DNA of 32,105 nucleotides from NCBI GenBank assembly GCA_028825265.1, contig JAPKAM010000019.1, positions 1 through 32,105 on the forward strand, written 5' to 3'. Source of the stretch: Planctomycetota bacterium (GTDB lineage Bacteria; Planctomycetota; UBA8108; UBA1146). The notes below the pieces were generated by a model. The model worked only from the letters and a program-made list of their open reading frames with translations, had not been told where the DNA came from and searched no databases. This document shows, piece by piece, positions 7,172-15,298 of this stretch. The position numbers and the translations under genes are program-made. How positions within the stretch are numbered: position 1 is the stretch's first letter; every line of letters starts with the position of its first letter.

Positions 7172-9481
7172 TCAACGGGAACCTTCCGGATCCTTTTCCT
7201 CGATCGCCTCGACTTTCCCATCGCTGGCTTCTGTGGCGGGCGCATCGGTCGAAGGGGCTTCCTCCGATTCTCCAACAACACTCTCACGGGCGAGTTCTTC
7301 CAATCGGCTCGAAAGCGCATCGACATCGACAGTGGGAAGATCGCATTGCTGATGGATGCACAGGTAAGCACATGGCTTTCCTTCCAGCGGACCTCGATCC
7401 GCCAGCAGCCCCACCACTTCGGCCGCACGATCCCCCTTCTCACCGGGAGAACGCAGCGCCACGATCGGAAACGGTACCTTTGAATGGGTCACGGCATGAA
7501 TCAAGTTCCGCGTCTCCGGTGCCGCTGGATCTCCCACCACGGCGACCGCTGGCGCGGCGCGGGTCAGCGCCTGCACCGCCAGCAACAGTTCCGCCGAACC
7601 GGTCGGATAGGGTCCAATCGAACGTAATCCTGCCGCGATAATGTGCTCGCCCGCCTCGCGGAACTCGCCGGTTCCGGTCAACTCGTAAAGGCGTAACAAA
7701 GAACGTGCCACGGTGGCATTGCCCGAAGGAATCGCTCCATCGAAGAACTCCTGTCTCCTTCCGAGCAGCACCTCGTCGCCGGCAGGAGCCTCGAACAGAC
7801 CTGCGTTCTCATCCAATGGGCCGAACTCCTTCAGGATCAATTGCCAGGAGCGAATCGCCTCGGCCACGAATTCAGCCTCGAAGGTCGCATCGTACAGATC
7901 GAGACAACACTTCATCCATAACGCCGCATCCTGGAGGGTGGCAGGGTTGCCGGCGACCTGAGTCACGCTCTGCCCGCCACCATCACTGGACCCGATCCCG
8001 GTAGGATAGTCGCGGCGGCGCAGGAACTGATCATCCAGAACCAGCGAACCCTTCATCGATGAGTAGGCCCCCACCGCAGCCTGGCGAAAACGGGGTTCAT
8101 CGAGCAGTGCCGCTCCACGTGCCAGTGCCGAGATGGCGAGAGCATTCCAGCCCAGCACCACCTTCGGATCTCGCTTGGGAGCCACTCGATGACTTCGGTG
8201 TTCTTTCATCAAGGCCACTCCGGCGACAAACTTCTGAACCGCCTGCGCTAGATCGATCGAGAGAGATTTAGCGGCATCTTCGAGCGACATCGCCTTGCGT
8301 GGGACGCTCGCCTCTCCCCCCTCGAAGTTTCCCTGCTCGGAGATTCCGAGAACCTTGCAGATGAGAGGGGTCGATTCCACCCCCACCACCTCGGTCACCT
8401 GCTCAGGAGTCCAGACGTAGTATGAGCCCTCGACTCCTCCAGAATCTGCGTCCCACGAACCTGCGAATCCTCCGTCGGGAAGCAAGAATTGCTCGAGCAA
8501 GGCATCACAGGTGGCCACCCCGACCGCAGTCAGTTGTGGATCTTCGGTGATACGCCCCGCCTCGAAAAAACTCTCCGCCAGTGATCCCTGATTGTAGAGC
8601 ATCTTCTCAAAGTGCGGGACCTGCCACTGGGCATCGACACTGTATCGATGGAATCCCCCACCGACCTGATCATAGATCCCCCCGTTGGCCATCGCTCGCA
8701 GCACCGAGACTCCTCGATCGACGGACGCTGAATCGCCACGCATCTTTCCCTCACCGATGAGATATTGCAGCAATCTGGGATTGGGAAAGCGTGGGGCCTT
8801 GCCGAAGCCGGCCGGTTCCTCGGTGTAACTACTGGCGGCTCCGTCGATCCCCCCCGACAGATACTCCGCCGGTTCGATTCCGTCGTAACTCCGCTTTGCC
8901 CGAGCCAACAAGTGCGCATTCAATTTTCCGGCACTGTCGACCATCTGTGCCCGGTCCTCACTCCACGCTCGTGAGATGGAACCGAGGATTTCCATAAATC
9001 CAGGTCGGTTGAATCGAGCTCTGGGAGGGAAATAGGTGCCCCCAAAAAACGGTTTCAAATCGTGGAGTAGAAAGGCCGATAGGGGCCACCCCCCTCCACC
9101 GGTCATCGCCCTCACCGCATCCATGTAGGCATCATCGACATGAGGAAGGTCTTCGCGGTCGACCTTGATGGAGATAAAGTTCTCGTTCATGAATGCAGCA
9201 ATCGCTGGATCCGAAAAAGACTCACGACGCATCACATGGCACCAATGGCATGACGAGTAGCCGATCGACAGGAAAATGGGGCGATCCAGTTTCTTGGCCT
9301 GCTCGAAAGCCTCTTCCCCCCAAGGGTACCACTCGACTGGATTCTCCGAATGTTCACGCAGGTAGGCGCTGGGGCTATTGGCCAGTCGCCAGCCACCCAA
9401 CTGAGTTTCACCTGATTCTTGTGCTCGTCCCGGGATTCCCGCGCAGAAGAGAGTGCAGGTGCAGATAATCCATCGATTCAT
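7172..9481 (-). CDS. yyaL: YyaL-type protein: DUF255 thioredoxin domain plus six-hairpin glycosidase-like domain
   Basis: A 769-residue protein of the YyaL/spermatogenesis-associated-20 family: an N-terminal thioredoxin-like DUF255 domain joined to a long alpha/alpha-toroid region. Family hallmarks are NPVEWYPWGEEA, the CxxC site SSCHWCHVM (Cys78, Cys81), KVDREDLP, GGGGWPLSAFL and GGTYFPP, then GGGFHRYSVD and PHFEKMLYNQ. The exact reaction of the family is not settled. Residues 1-20 look like a signal peptide ending GRAQ, which suggests an exported form. GGAGG five bases before the ATG at 9481 decides the start over the longer frame to 9550. It is divergent from the DoxX-like gene and followed by yaiI. 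Confidence 0.93.
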   Translation of the reverse strand: MNRWIICTCTLFCAGIPGRAQESGETQLGGWRLANSPSAYLREHSENPVEWYPWGEEAFEQAKKLDRPIFLSIGYSSCHWCHVMRRESFSDPAIAAFMNENFISIKVDREDLPHVDDAYMDAVRAMTGGGGWPLSAFLLHDLKPFFGGTYFPPRARFNRPGFMEILGSISRAWSEDRAQMVDSAGKLNAHLLARAKRSYDGIEPAEYLSGGIDGAASSYTEEPAGFGKAPRFPNPRLLQYLIGEGKMRGDSASVDRGVSVLRAMANGGIYDQVGGGFHRYSVDAQWQVPHFEKMLYNQGSLAESFFEAGRITEDPQLTAVGVATCDALLEQFLLPDGGFAGSWDADSGGVEGSYYVWTPEQVTEVVGVESTPLICKVLGISEQGNFEGGEASVPRKAMSLEDAAKSLSIDLAQAVQKFVAGVALMKEHRSHRVAPKRDPKVVLGWNALAISALARGAALLDEPRFRQAAVGAYSSMKGSLVLDDQFLRRRDYPTGIGSSDGGGQSVTQVAGNPATLQDAALWMKCCLDLYDATFEAEFVAEAIRSWQLILKEFGPLDENAGLFEAPAGDEVLLGRRQEFFDGAIPSGNATVARSLLRLYELTGTGEFREAGEHIIAAGLRSIGPYPTGSAELLLAVQALTRAAPAVAVVGDPAAPETRNLIHAVTHSKVPFPIVALRSPGEKGDRAAEVVGLLADRGPLEGKPCAYLCIHQQCDLPTVDVDALSSRLEELARESVVGESEEAPSTDAPATEASDGKVEAIEEKDPEGSR

Positions 9482-9655
9482 TTGGTCCTCCGTCAGGCGG
9501 TATCCTATCGGTTCAGCGAGCCTCAGGGGAGGGTAACCTGCAGAATGCACAACGACCCCAGCAGAATAACGCCCGACAAAAATAAATTACGTCAGCCTTA
9601 TGGGTCGCGATTCCTGTAGATTGTTTTGCCATAACCTCAGCGTAAAGGAGTGCAA

Positions 9656-10081
9656 ATGACCGACCACGATGGTCCAGAAAAACAGGGACTTCACATCGGG
9701 ATCTTGATCCTTCAAGGCCTCTACGGTGTGTTTTTCATCATCATAGGGCTCAATCATTTCTTTCACTGGTTCGCAGCCGGCGGTGACCAACCTCCGACCA
9801 ATCCGGAGGCGACCGGTGCGTTCTGGGGAGGAATCACAGCCAGCGGCTACATGTTCAACCTGATCTTTGCCACACAGGCGGCCACTGGCCTGTTGATCGC
9901 TTCACGGAAATTCAGCGCCCTAGGACTGCTCCTGTTGAGTCCGGTGCTGGTCAACATCGTGGGATATCATCTCTACGTGGAACCCAATGGTTTGGGGATG
10001 GCCATCGGACTTTCTGCAGTACATCTGGTACTCGCCTGGTGCCACCGAAAAAGTTATCAGCCGCTCTTCTGCAGTGGCTAG
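9656..10081 (+). CDS. DoxX-like small integral membrane protein
   Basis: A 141-residue protein with four predicted membrane spans, at about 14-37, 66-84, 88-106 and 112-128. The first contains LYGVFFIIIGLNHFFHW, the pattern seen at the start of DoxX-like proteins. A glycine-rich second span and the length also agree. The family is linked loosely to redox or membrane stress roles, and nothing here narrows that. The ATG at 9656 is preceded by AAAGGAG at ideal spacing; the GTG two codons upstream overlaps that site and was rejected. It is divergent from the yyaL-like gene and convergent with the DUF885 gene. Confidence 0.75.
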   Translation: MTDHDGPEKQGLHIGILILQGLYGVFFIIIGLNHFFHWFAAGGDQPPTNPEATGAFWGGITASGYMFNLIFATQAATGLLIASRKFSALGLLLLSPVLVNIVGYHLYVEPNGLGMAIGLSAVHLVLAWCHRKSYQPLFCSG

Positions 10082-10098
10082 TGTGTCCGCAGATTCGT

Positions 10099-10129
10099 GC
10101 CAGCCGGGGAGATTCACTCCTCGGCTGGC
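10099..10129. terminator. Shared hairpin between convergent genes
   Basis: A 13-bp stem (GCCAGCCGGGGAG / CTCCTCGGCTGGC, one G-U pair on the plus strand) closes a 5-base loop, ATTCA. The loop contains the stop codon of the DUF885 gene (10114-10116), so the stem includes its last four codons. It lies 18 bp past the stop of the DoxX-like gene. Neither side has a T-run. Confidence 0.55.
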
Positions 10130-11970
10130 GCGATTCCACCTTCTTTAACCGCACCGTAGAACTGCCAGGTGGGTCGATGATCCCTCTTCAGTTCGACACC
10201 GCTGAGCGCAGCACGAACCATATCGATGGGGATCGAGTTATTCTTCAGCACCAGATCATGAAACTCACGATCGCTCATCTGACCTGACTCGACCAGTTCA
10301 TCGTGAAGAGCCATCAACTGGAGCCCCCCGAGCATGTATGCGGCCTGGTAGAGTGGTCCGTAACTGCCGCTGACTGAACGGCGCACCTCGGCAGTGGCAT
10401 TGTTTCGTTCATGGCCAACATTCTCGACCAGGAAATCGATCGCTTCATCGGCACTCATCTGCTCCAGATGATAACTGAGCGAGAAGATGATCCGTGCACA
10501 TCGATGAGTGCGCCAGAACAGCATCCCCACGCGATTTTCGGCGGACTCTGCGAAGTCCTTCTTCCACAGCAGCATCTCCCAGTAGAGCGCCCACCCCTCC
10601 ATCCAGAAAGGAGTACCGAAACCACGGCGATGAGTTCGATGTCTGCTGGTCATGAACCCCTGCAAATGATGACCGGGAATCAACTCGTGATGGACCGTCG
10701 CACGGGCAAAGTGACGGTTGTTCCCTCTCATGCTCATCCGCTTGTCTTCGTGTTCCATCTCATGGGTGGGAAAGGCCACCATGATGGTTTCGCCACCGAG
10801 AAAGTATGGACTGGTCTTCTGTCGAGCGGCGGAAAGCATCTCCATTCGCCAGGTCTCCTTGCAAAGATCTGGAATGGTGACCAGTTCTCTCTGCTCGATA
10901 AACTCGACCGCCTCGTGAGCCAGTTCGCGGATCAGGTCAGGCTGCTTTCCCGGCTCCACATGAAGTTCCTTGACGTGATCCAGAGCCTTGCGCCAGTCAT
11001 CTCCGTATCCAAGATCTTGCGCCGCACGAATCATCTCCTTGCGACACCAATCGAATTCCGTGCGCGCAATCTCGATCAGTTGTTCCGGGGAGTAGGCGAT
11101 CATCTCGTGCTGTAGCAAGCTCATCAGTTCTTCGCGTCCGACCGGATCTCCGATGATGGGTGGATCGGTCTCGTCCTCGATAGCCATCACCTTGTTACGG
11201 ATGAACTTCGAGTAACCCTTGAGGGTCTTCTCTAGTCCTTTGTAAGGTTTTTCTACCCACCAGGTGAAGAGTGGATCGTATCCTGCATAGAATCCGTACC
11301 AGCCAGAAAGGGTTCTCTGAAGACGATCCACCATCCGTGATGCCCGGTTTGCGACAGCGATCTCGAACACTATCTCTCCGTCGCCACCCTCCTTCAGTTG
11401 TTTCTCGAGCGCCGTCCTGGCTACCTTCACGGCTTCATCCAGATCCGTGATGATATTGGCGATCTGCTTCCCATCGACCGGCTTCACTTGCCTCCGGTTC
11501 TCCTGCAAACTTGTGATCACTCCTGCGAAGGGCACAAACTGCTCGATCTGTTGCTCTTTCAACTGCTGGTGTTGTAGCGAGCGAAGTCGAAAACGGAGAT
11601 CGTTTTGAAAGAGCACGTAATCCACTTTTTGATCGCGAACCAGGGCATCAAAGTCGATGGCTTCGAGAACTTTCTGCCAGTGTTGCAGAGACTCCCGAGT
11701 TCTCTCCGATGCGATCTTTGACATCGGTGCATCATAAAACCTGCCGATATTCCTTCGATCCGCAGAATAGAGTTCAATCATGCCGCGCAGTTGAGGGAGG
11801 GTAGAATCGATCACTCCACCCGGATGCTGCTTATCGTCGGATACCAGTTCGGAACTGGGAGGCGATTCCACGGCGAGTTCAGTCCGAACGGGTACCCCGC
11901 CCAGGATCGGGATCATGACCGAAATCATGACCAGGCTCATGACTAGATGAGTAAGCGCATGGCTGAGCAT
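10114..11970 (-). CDS. DUF885 family metallopeptidase-like secreted protein
   Basis: A 618-residue member of the DUF885 family (PF05960), putative zinc carboxypeptidases/aminopeptidases of the thermolysin-like superfamily. Counting from the chosen start, HHELIPGHH lies at about 427-435, and MEGWALYWE at about 457-465 supplies the downstream glutamates. This is the standard pair for the family. An N-terminal hydrophobic stretch (residues about 5-24) suggests export. The frame extends to 12024, but AAAGGA lies seven bases before the ATG at 11970, which begins the hydrophobic segment. The last codons lie within a hairpin shared with the convergent DoxX-like gene. The family is certain; the peptide substrate is not known. 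Confidence 0.9.
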   Translation of the reverse strand: MLSHALTHLVMSLVMISVMIPILGGVPVRTELAVESPPSSELVSDDKQHPGGVIDSTLPQLRGMIELYSADRRNIGRFYDAPMSKIASERTRESLQHWQKVLEAIDFDALVRDQKVDYVLFQNDLRFRLRSLQHQQLKEQQIEQFVPFAGVITSLQENRRQVKPVDGKQIANIITDLDEAVKVARTALEKQLKEGGDGEIVFEIAVANRASRMVDRLQRTLSGWYGFYAGYDPLFTWWVEKPYKGLEKTLKGYSKFIRNKVMAIEDETDPPIIGDPVGREELMSLLQHEMIAYSPEQLIEIARTEFDWCRKEMIRAAQDLGYGDDWRKALDHVKELHVEPGKQPDLIRELAHEAVEFIEQRELVTIPDLCKETWRMEMLSAARQKTSPYFLGGETIMVAFPTHEMEHEDKRMSMRGNNRHFARATVHHELIPGHHLQGFMTSRHRTHRRGFGTPFWMEGWALYWEMLLWKKDFAESAENRVGMLFWRTHRCARIIFSLSYHLEQMSADEAIDFLVENVGHERNNATAEVRRSVSGSYGPLYQAAYMLGGLQLMALHDELVESGQMSDREFHDLVLKNNSIPIDMVRAALSGVELKRDHRPTWQFYGAVKEGGIAPAEE

Positions 11971-12109
11971 CGATGAGTCCTTTCTGAAGCCTGTCCAACA
12001 ACCACTACAGTTTATGAGGAACACTCATCGATACAACGATGCATTCACGAAGTGAGGATCAGTACCAAGCATGAGAGCCGAATAGATGTCGCCGAAAGAT
12101 CGATGAGAA

Positions 12110-12143
12110 GGGGGACGGAGCCTCGCTTCAGGCTCCGTCCCCC
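12110..12143 (-). terminator. 13-bp perfect palindromic hairpin
   Basis: GGGGGACGGAGCC and its exact complement GGCTCCGTCCCCC flank an 8-base loop, TCGCTTCA. It lies 27 bp after the stop of the small membrane-protein gene. On the minus strand it is followed by TTCTCATC, a poor T-tract. It probably ends that transcript, but its length and G+C make a dispersed palindromic repeat equally possible. Confidence 0.55.
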
Positions 12144-12170
12144 ATGCAGTTCACAATCGTATGCTGTGGA

Positions 12171-12359
12171 TCAGGCTTCAACCTTCTCTGCCTTCGAGGC
12201 AAAGAGGTTGGCAAACAACGACCCAAAGAAACCCGCCAATCCGACAGCCACGTAAACATTAGGCTCAGGCACGATCATGTTAAGCACGTACCAGCAAGCC
12301 ACCGATATGATTCCACCGATGACTCCCGCGAACATTGCGCCTCCGAGATTATTCCCCAT
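12171..12359 (-). CDS. Small two-helix membrane protein
   Basis: A 62-residue protein with two predicted membrane segments. One contains AMFAGVIGGIISVACWYVL and the other VYVAVGLAGFFGSLFANLFA; a short charged C-terminus follows (KAEKVEA). The alternation GGAMFAGVIGG/GLAGFFGSLFA resembles small GlsB/YeaQ-like or glycine-zipper proteins, but I cannot assign a family. The ATG at 12359 has GGGAG eight bases upstream; the in-frame ATG at 12374 (67 residues) has only a poorly spaced GAG. It stands alone between the DUF885 gene and a divergent dockerin gene and is followed by a strong hairpin, which supports a real gene. Confidence 0.6.
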   Translation of the reverse strand: MGNNLGGAMFAGVIGGIISVACWYVLNMIVPEPNVYVAVGLAGFFGSLFANLFASKAEKVEA

Positions 12360-12410
12360 CACCCGATCTCCCATCTCTACACGGGGACTACCCCCGCATG
12401 CACAAACGGT

Positions 12411-12446
12411 ATGTCAAATCGCCCTTCCATGTCAAATCAACCATCC
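12411..12446. repeat. 18-bp direct repeat x2 in a divergent intergenic region
   Basis: ATGTCAAATCGCCCTTCC and ATGTCAAATCAACCATCC lie back to back and agree at 15 of 18 positions. They sit between the small membrane-protein gene and the dockerin gene at 12581. The position would suit an operator, but nothing else supports that. Confidence 0.4.
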
Positions 12447-12580
12447 ATACCGAACACTTCCTGCCGGTAAAAAACATGGTCCGAACCTAGCGATTCTACG
12501 GATGTAACCATCCTGAGCCACATTCAGGCGGCATTCGCCATGGGGGCGATTGTCTTCCAGCCCACTGAAAGGGGGTCTCC

Positions 12581-14455
12581 ATGACCCACTCCATTTTCGG
12601 GACCAAGGCGATTCTTCGTCTCTTCTCCCTCTCATTCTTGGTGCTCGCCTTACTGCCCGCCACCCCCCTCTACTCCCAGGTGTACATGAAAAACCTGGGC
12701 ACTCGGGGAGCAGAGCTCTCTCTCGAGATGACGCCGACCAGTGATGGAAACTACGTCACAGTCGGTCCCGTCACTCGACCTCCCGGCGGACCACCTGGCT
12801 TTGACATCTACCTCAACAAGGTCAGCCCTGGCGGCAACCTGATCTGGACGCGTCAGATCCTCGAATCCAATGTGCAAGGATTCGGCAATGCGGTTCCTGT
12901 TTCGGTGACGGAAACATTCTCCGCTGGAGTTTCCAGTGGTTTTGCGGTGACTGGTATCGTCCGAAACGGAATTTCGGTCGACGATCCGGTGATGGTGGTC
13001 ACCACTAACGTCGTTGGGATTCCCACCGGCTACAGTTCCTATGGCGGACCACTACCCATCAATAATGTCGGCATCATCAGCGGGGCAGGCGTGAAAATCA
13101 TCCAGATCCCAGATGGGCGACTCGCCATCTGCGGATCGGTCACGCTCGCCAACTCTGCCGGTCAGCTTCCCTTCATCCTCGTGGTACACCAAGACCTCAC
13201 GCTGGATTTCATGCGGGTCTACGAGGATGGTGCGTTCAGTATCCCGGGAGCCAATCTGTTCGGATTCAATACCCAGGCTCATTTCGCCGACATCGAATAT
13301 GTCGAGGAGTTGATTGATCCCGATGGTACCGTTCTCCAGGAAGCGGGATTCATGGTGGTAGGATACACCGGTCCGATGAACTCGTACTTCTCTGAAATCC
13401 TGGTGATGCGCACCAGGATCGATGGGAATCCATCTCAGGTGACACTACATGGCCCGCAACAGGTGAAATCGATCGGGACCGCTCTCACCATCACCCAGGC
13501 GGGCAATGTCGAGGTCGCCGGGCTGGTCATCCCTTCGCCAAGCGCCACAGGCGCACCCGCGACCCCACCGTCGACTCTGGTCCTCAAACTGGAACCACAC
13601 TTTCTCGGAACCCTCGATCAGGACGAATACCATGGATTCATCGCCCACAGCGACATTCGAGAAGTGGGAGCGGGTGAGTTCATCCTGGCAGGTCGAGATG
13701 CAAACCCGGCGATCGGCCCTGGCGGCAACCTGATCTGGAACGGAGCTGTGCTTCGAATCAAGAACAGTGGAACCGTGGTCTTCGCCAATGGATACGGGAG
13801 TCTCAATGGTGTGGAGGTTTTCACCGACGTTCACGAGATGGCGGGAGGAGATCTGCTCTCCAGTGGAATCTCCACTGTCTGGTGTAGAGGCCCCATGGAC
13901 GAATACCTGAACAGAACTCTAGGCGATGGTTCCATCGTCGGTTGTAACTTTTACTCGCTCAACTACGCGCACGTCGAGCCAGTATACCCGGTTCGAGAGA
14001 CCTGGCTCCCATCGGAGTTACTCGACCTGGTCAGGGTCCACTCTCATGATCTCATCACCCCGGACACACGGATATTCTTGATCTGTCCGCTAATATTCGT
14101 TCCAAATATAGTATTTCCGATTCCCTGGGACTGGTTCAGGCGCGCGGACTTCACTCGTGATCTCCAGATCGACATCGGAGACGTCATCGCCAGTCTCGGC
14201 CGACTCTTCGGTGGTGGTCAGCCTTCTGTCCCCGAACAAGCGGCAGACTCCAACAGCGACGGAGCCCATGACGTCAGCGATGTCATCCACACCCTGACTT
14301 ACCTGTTCGGCGGTGGATCTCCTCCCGCGGCCCCCTTCGACGAGCCGGGCCCGGATCCAGAGAATGACCAGGGTAACATCTTCAACATCGATGAACTGCT
14401 CCAGTGGATCGATCAGTCGTTGCTGGCTGAAGGAGGAATCCTTGCGGAAGAGTGA
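12581..14455 (+). CDS. Secreted beta-propeller-like protein with degenerate C-terminal dockerin module
   Basis: A 624-residue exported protein: signal peptide of about 32 residues ending LYSQ, then a long repetitive region. Recurrent motifs such as MTPTSDGNYVTVG, GFAVTGIVRNG, IPDGRLAICGSV and GGNLIWTRQ/GGNLIWNGA look like blades of a delta-60 or PQQ-like beta-propeller. This is a structural guess; no enzyme motif is visible. A dockerin-type module occupies about 521-586: the second loop is intact (DSNSDGAHDVSDVIHTL) but the first (RDLQIDIGDVIASL) has lost the usual GDxNxDG ligands. About 40 residues follow it, unlike the other dockerin proteins here. AAGGGGG precedes the ATG. A strong terminator lies 41 bp downstream. 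Confidence 0.82.
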   Translation: MTHSIFGTKAILRLFSLSFLVLALLPATPLYSQVYMKNLGTRGAELSLEMTPTSDGNYVTVGPVTRPPGGPPGFDIYLNKVSPGGNLIWTRQILESNVQGFGNAVPVSVTETFSAGVSSGFAVTGIVRNGISVDDPVMVVTTNVVGIPTGYSSYGGPLPINNVGIISGAGVKIIQIPDGRLAICGSVTLANSAGQLPFILVVHQDLTLDFMRVYEDGAFSIPGANLFGFNTQAHFADIEYVEELIDPDGTVLQEAGFMVVGYTGPMNSYFSEILVMRTRIDGNPSQVTLHGPQQVKSIGTALTITQAGNVEVAGLVIPSPSATGAPATPPSTLVLKLEPHFLGTLDQDEYHGFIAHSDIREVGAGEFILAGRDANPAIGPGGNLIWNGAVLRIKNSGTVVFANGYGSLNGVEVFTDVHEMAGGDLLSSGISTVWCRGPMDEYLNRTLGDGSIVGCNFYSLNYAHVEPVYPVRETWLPSELLDLVRVHSHDLITPDTRIFLICPLIFVPNIVFPIPWDWFRRADFTRDLQIDIGDVIASLGRLFGGGQPSVPEQAADSNSDGAHDVSDVIHTLTYLFGGGSPPAAPFDEPGPDPENDQGNIFNIDELLQWIDQSLLAEGGILAEE

Positions 14456-14496
14456 TCGCAGTGACCCAGGGCCGATCCAGCCCTGACTTGAATCAA

Positions 14497-14537
14497 AGAG
14501 GCCTCGTCGGTGACCACCGGCGAGGCCTCTTTTTTTT
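14497..14537 (+). terminator. Intrinsic terminator
   Basis: AGAGGCCTCGTCGGTG pairs with CACCGGCGAGGCCTCT, with one G-U pair, and is followed directly by eight T (14530-14537). It ends transcription of the dockerin gene 12581-14455. The stem is stable in both directions, but only the plus strand has a long T-run. Confidence 0.93.
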
Positions 14538-14556
14538 GCCAACATCTGCAACGTGG

Positions 14557-14736
14557 CTAGATCCCAAGTAACTCGGGTAGTCGCTCGGTCATCCAGCGAT
14601 TCGCCTCGTCAGGGGAACGGGCAATAGCAATCACATCGAACTTCCCCGAACCGATCAGCGGGCCGACATTGTAGAGCAGGAACTGTCCGTCACCGCTGCC
14701 GGCATCGAACAAAGGACGCGGAGAAAACGAATGCAT
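14557..14736 (-). pseudogene. 3'-end remnant of an ATP-grasp gene
   Basis: A 59-codon reading frame whose residues 9-59 match the C-terminus of the ATP-grasp protein encoded at 18080-19507. Residues 9-39 (starting LFDAGSGDGQ, ending KFDVIAIA) come from the perfect 91-bp repeat. The rest, RSPDEANRWMTERLPELLGI, is homologous but diverged from the other copy's ADSTEADRLLTEVLPEILGV. The first eight residues are not related. It is therefore the displaced 3' tail of an ATP-grasp gene, cut off from its body, and no ribosome-binding site suggests translation. Its stop codon lies 20 bp from the terminator of the convergent gene. Confidence 0.8.
14621..14711. repeat. 91-bp direct repeat, left copy
   Basis: Identical over all 91 bases to 18144-18234, in the same orientation. 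Identity starts and stops abruptly: 14620 G against 18143 T, 14712 A against 18235... G on the other side. It encodes the conserved LFDAGSGDGQ...VIAIA segment of the ATP-grasp C-terminus within the remnant. Confidence 0.95.
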
Positions 14737-14794
14737 AAAAGCCCTCTGGAGAATTTCACGCTACCGATCTAACGCCTGCAATTTCCTCCCAAGT

Positions 14795-15238
14795 TTGAGC
14801 TGTTCAGAACTCATCGGGTCTACCGGGGTAGATTCAGAACTCTACAGGAGTGCAGAGAAGGACGTCAATCGGGTCCCGGACGACTATGACGAAATTCTAT
14901 CGGAAACCGGAGGACATGGTCTCTTGTTCGTTCTGGAACGAGAATACTCTTACCATCTTGAGCGCGGAGATCAGCTGGCATGGATCGCCAACTACTCTTG
15001 CTGTGGAATCCTCTGGCTATTACATCGGCGAAATTCCGAACCAAACTTCTTGGCCCCCAATTTCCTCCAAGCACTCATGGCGAAAAAACTGGCAAAGAGA
15101 ATCCTCAATGCTTTACAGAACCGCAGAATAGAGGCCGTCAACGCAAGATTCTCACAGAAACATCTTCTGAAAGAATTCATCAAATACATCGATCAACAAG
15201 GTGGACAACTACCGGCAGAATTGTTCGAGAAAGGTTAA
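14795..15238 (+). CDS. Hypothetical protein inside the putative insertion
   Basis: A 147-residue frame of no recognised family. It has a plausible protein composition: acidic N-terminal third (DDYDEILSETGG), a middle with LLFVLEREYSYHLERGDQLAW and CCGILWLLHRR, and a basic C-terminal half (MAKKLAKRILNALQNRR). No signal peptide or convincing membrane span is seen. The only available start is TTG at 14795, with no ribosome-binding site, and the frame stays open upstream through the left 91-bp repeat. It may therefore be a 5'-truncated gene carried in by the insertion, or not expressed. It is convergent with the 706-residue gene. Confidence 0.4.
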   Translation: MSCSELIGSTGVDSELYRSAEKDVNRVPDDYDEILSETGGHGLLFVLEREYSYHLERGDQLAWIANYSCCGILWLLHRRNSEPNFLAPNFLQALMAKKLAKRILNALQNRRIEAVNARFSQKHLLKEFIKYIDQQGGQLPAELFEKG

Positions 15239-15298
15239 GAAAAAACTGCCATCCTCTTCCAACAAGAGCCACCCAAACCACATCGATGAAAAACAGGA

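Noticed and set aside
10411-11115. 234-residue plus-strand frame opposite the DUF885 gene
   Set aside because: It is a shadow of the strongly supported metallopeptidase-like gene, including its HHELIPGHH site.
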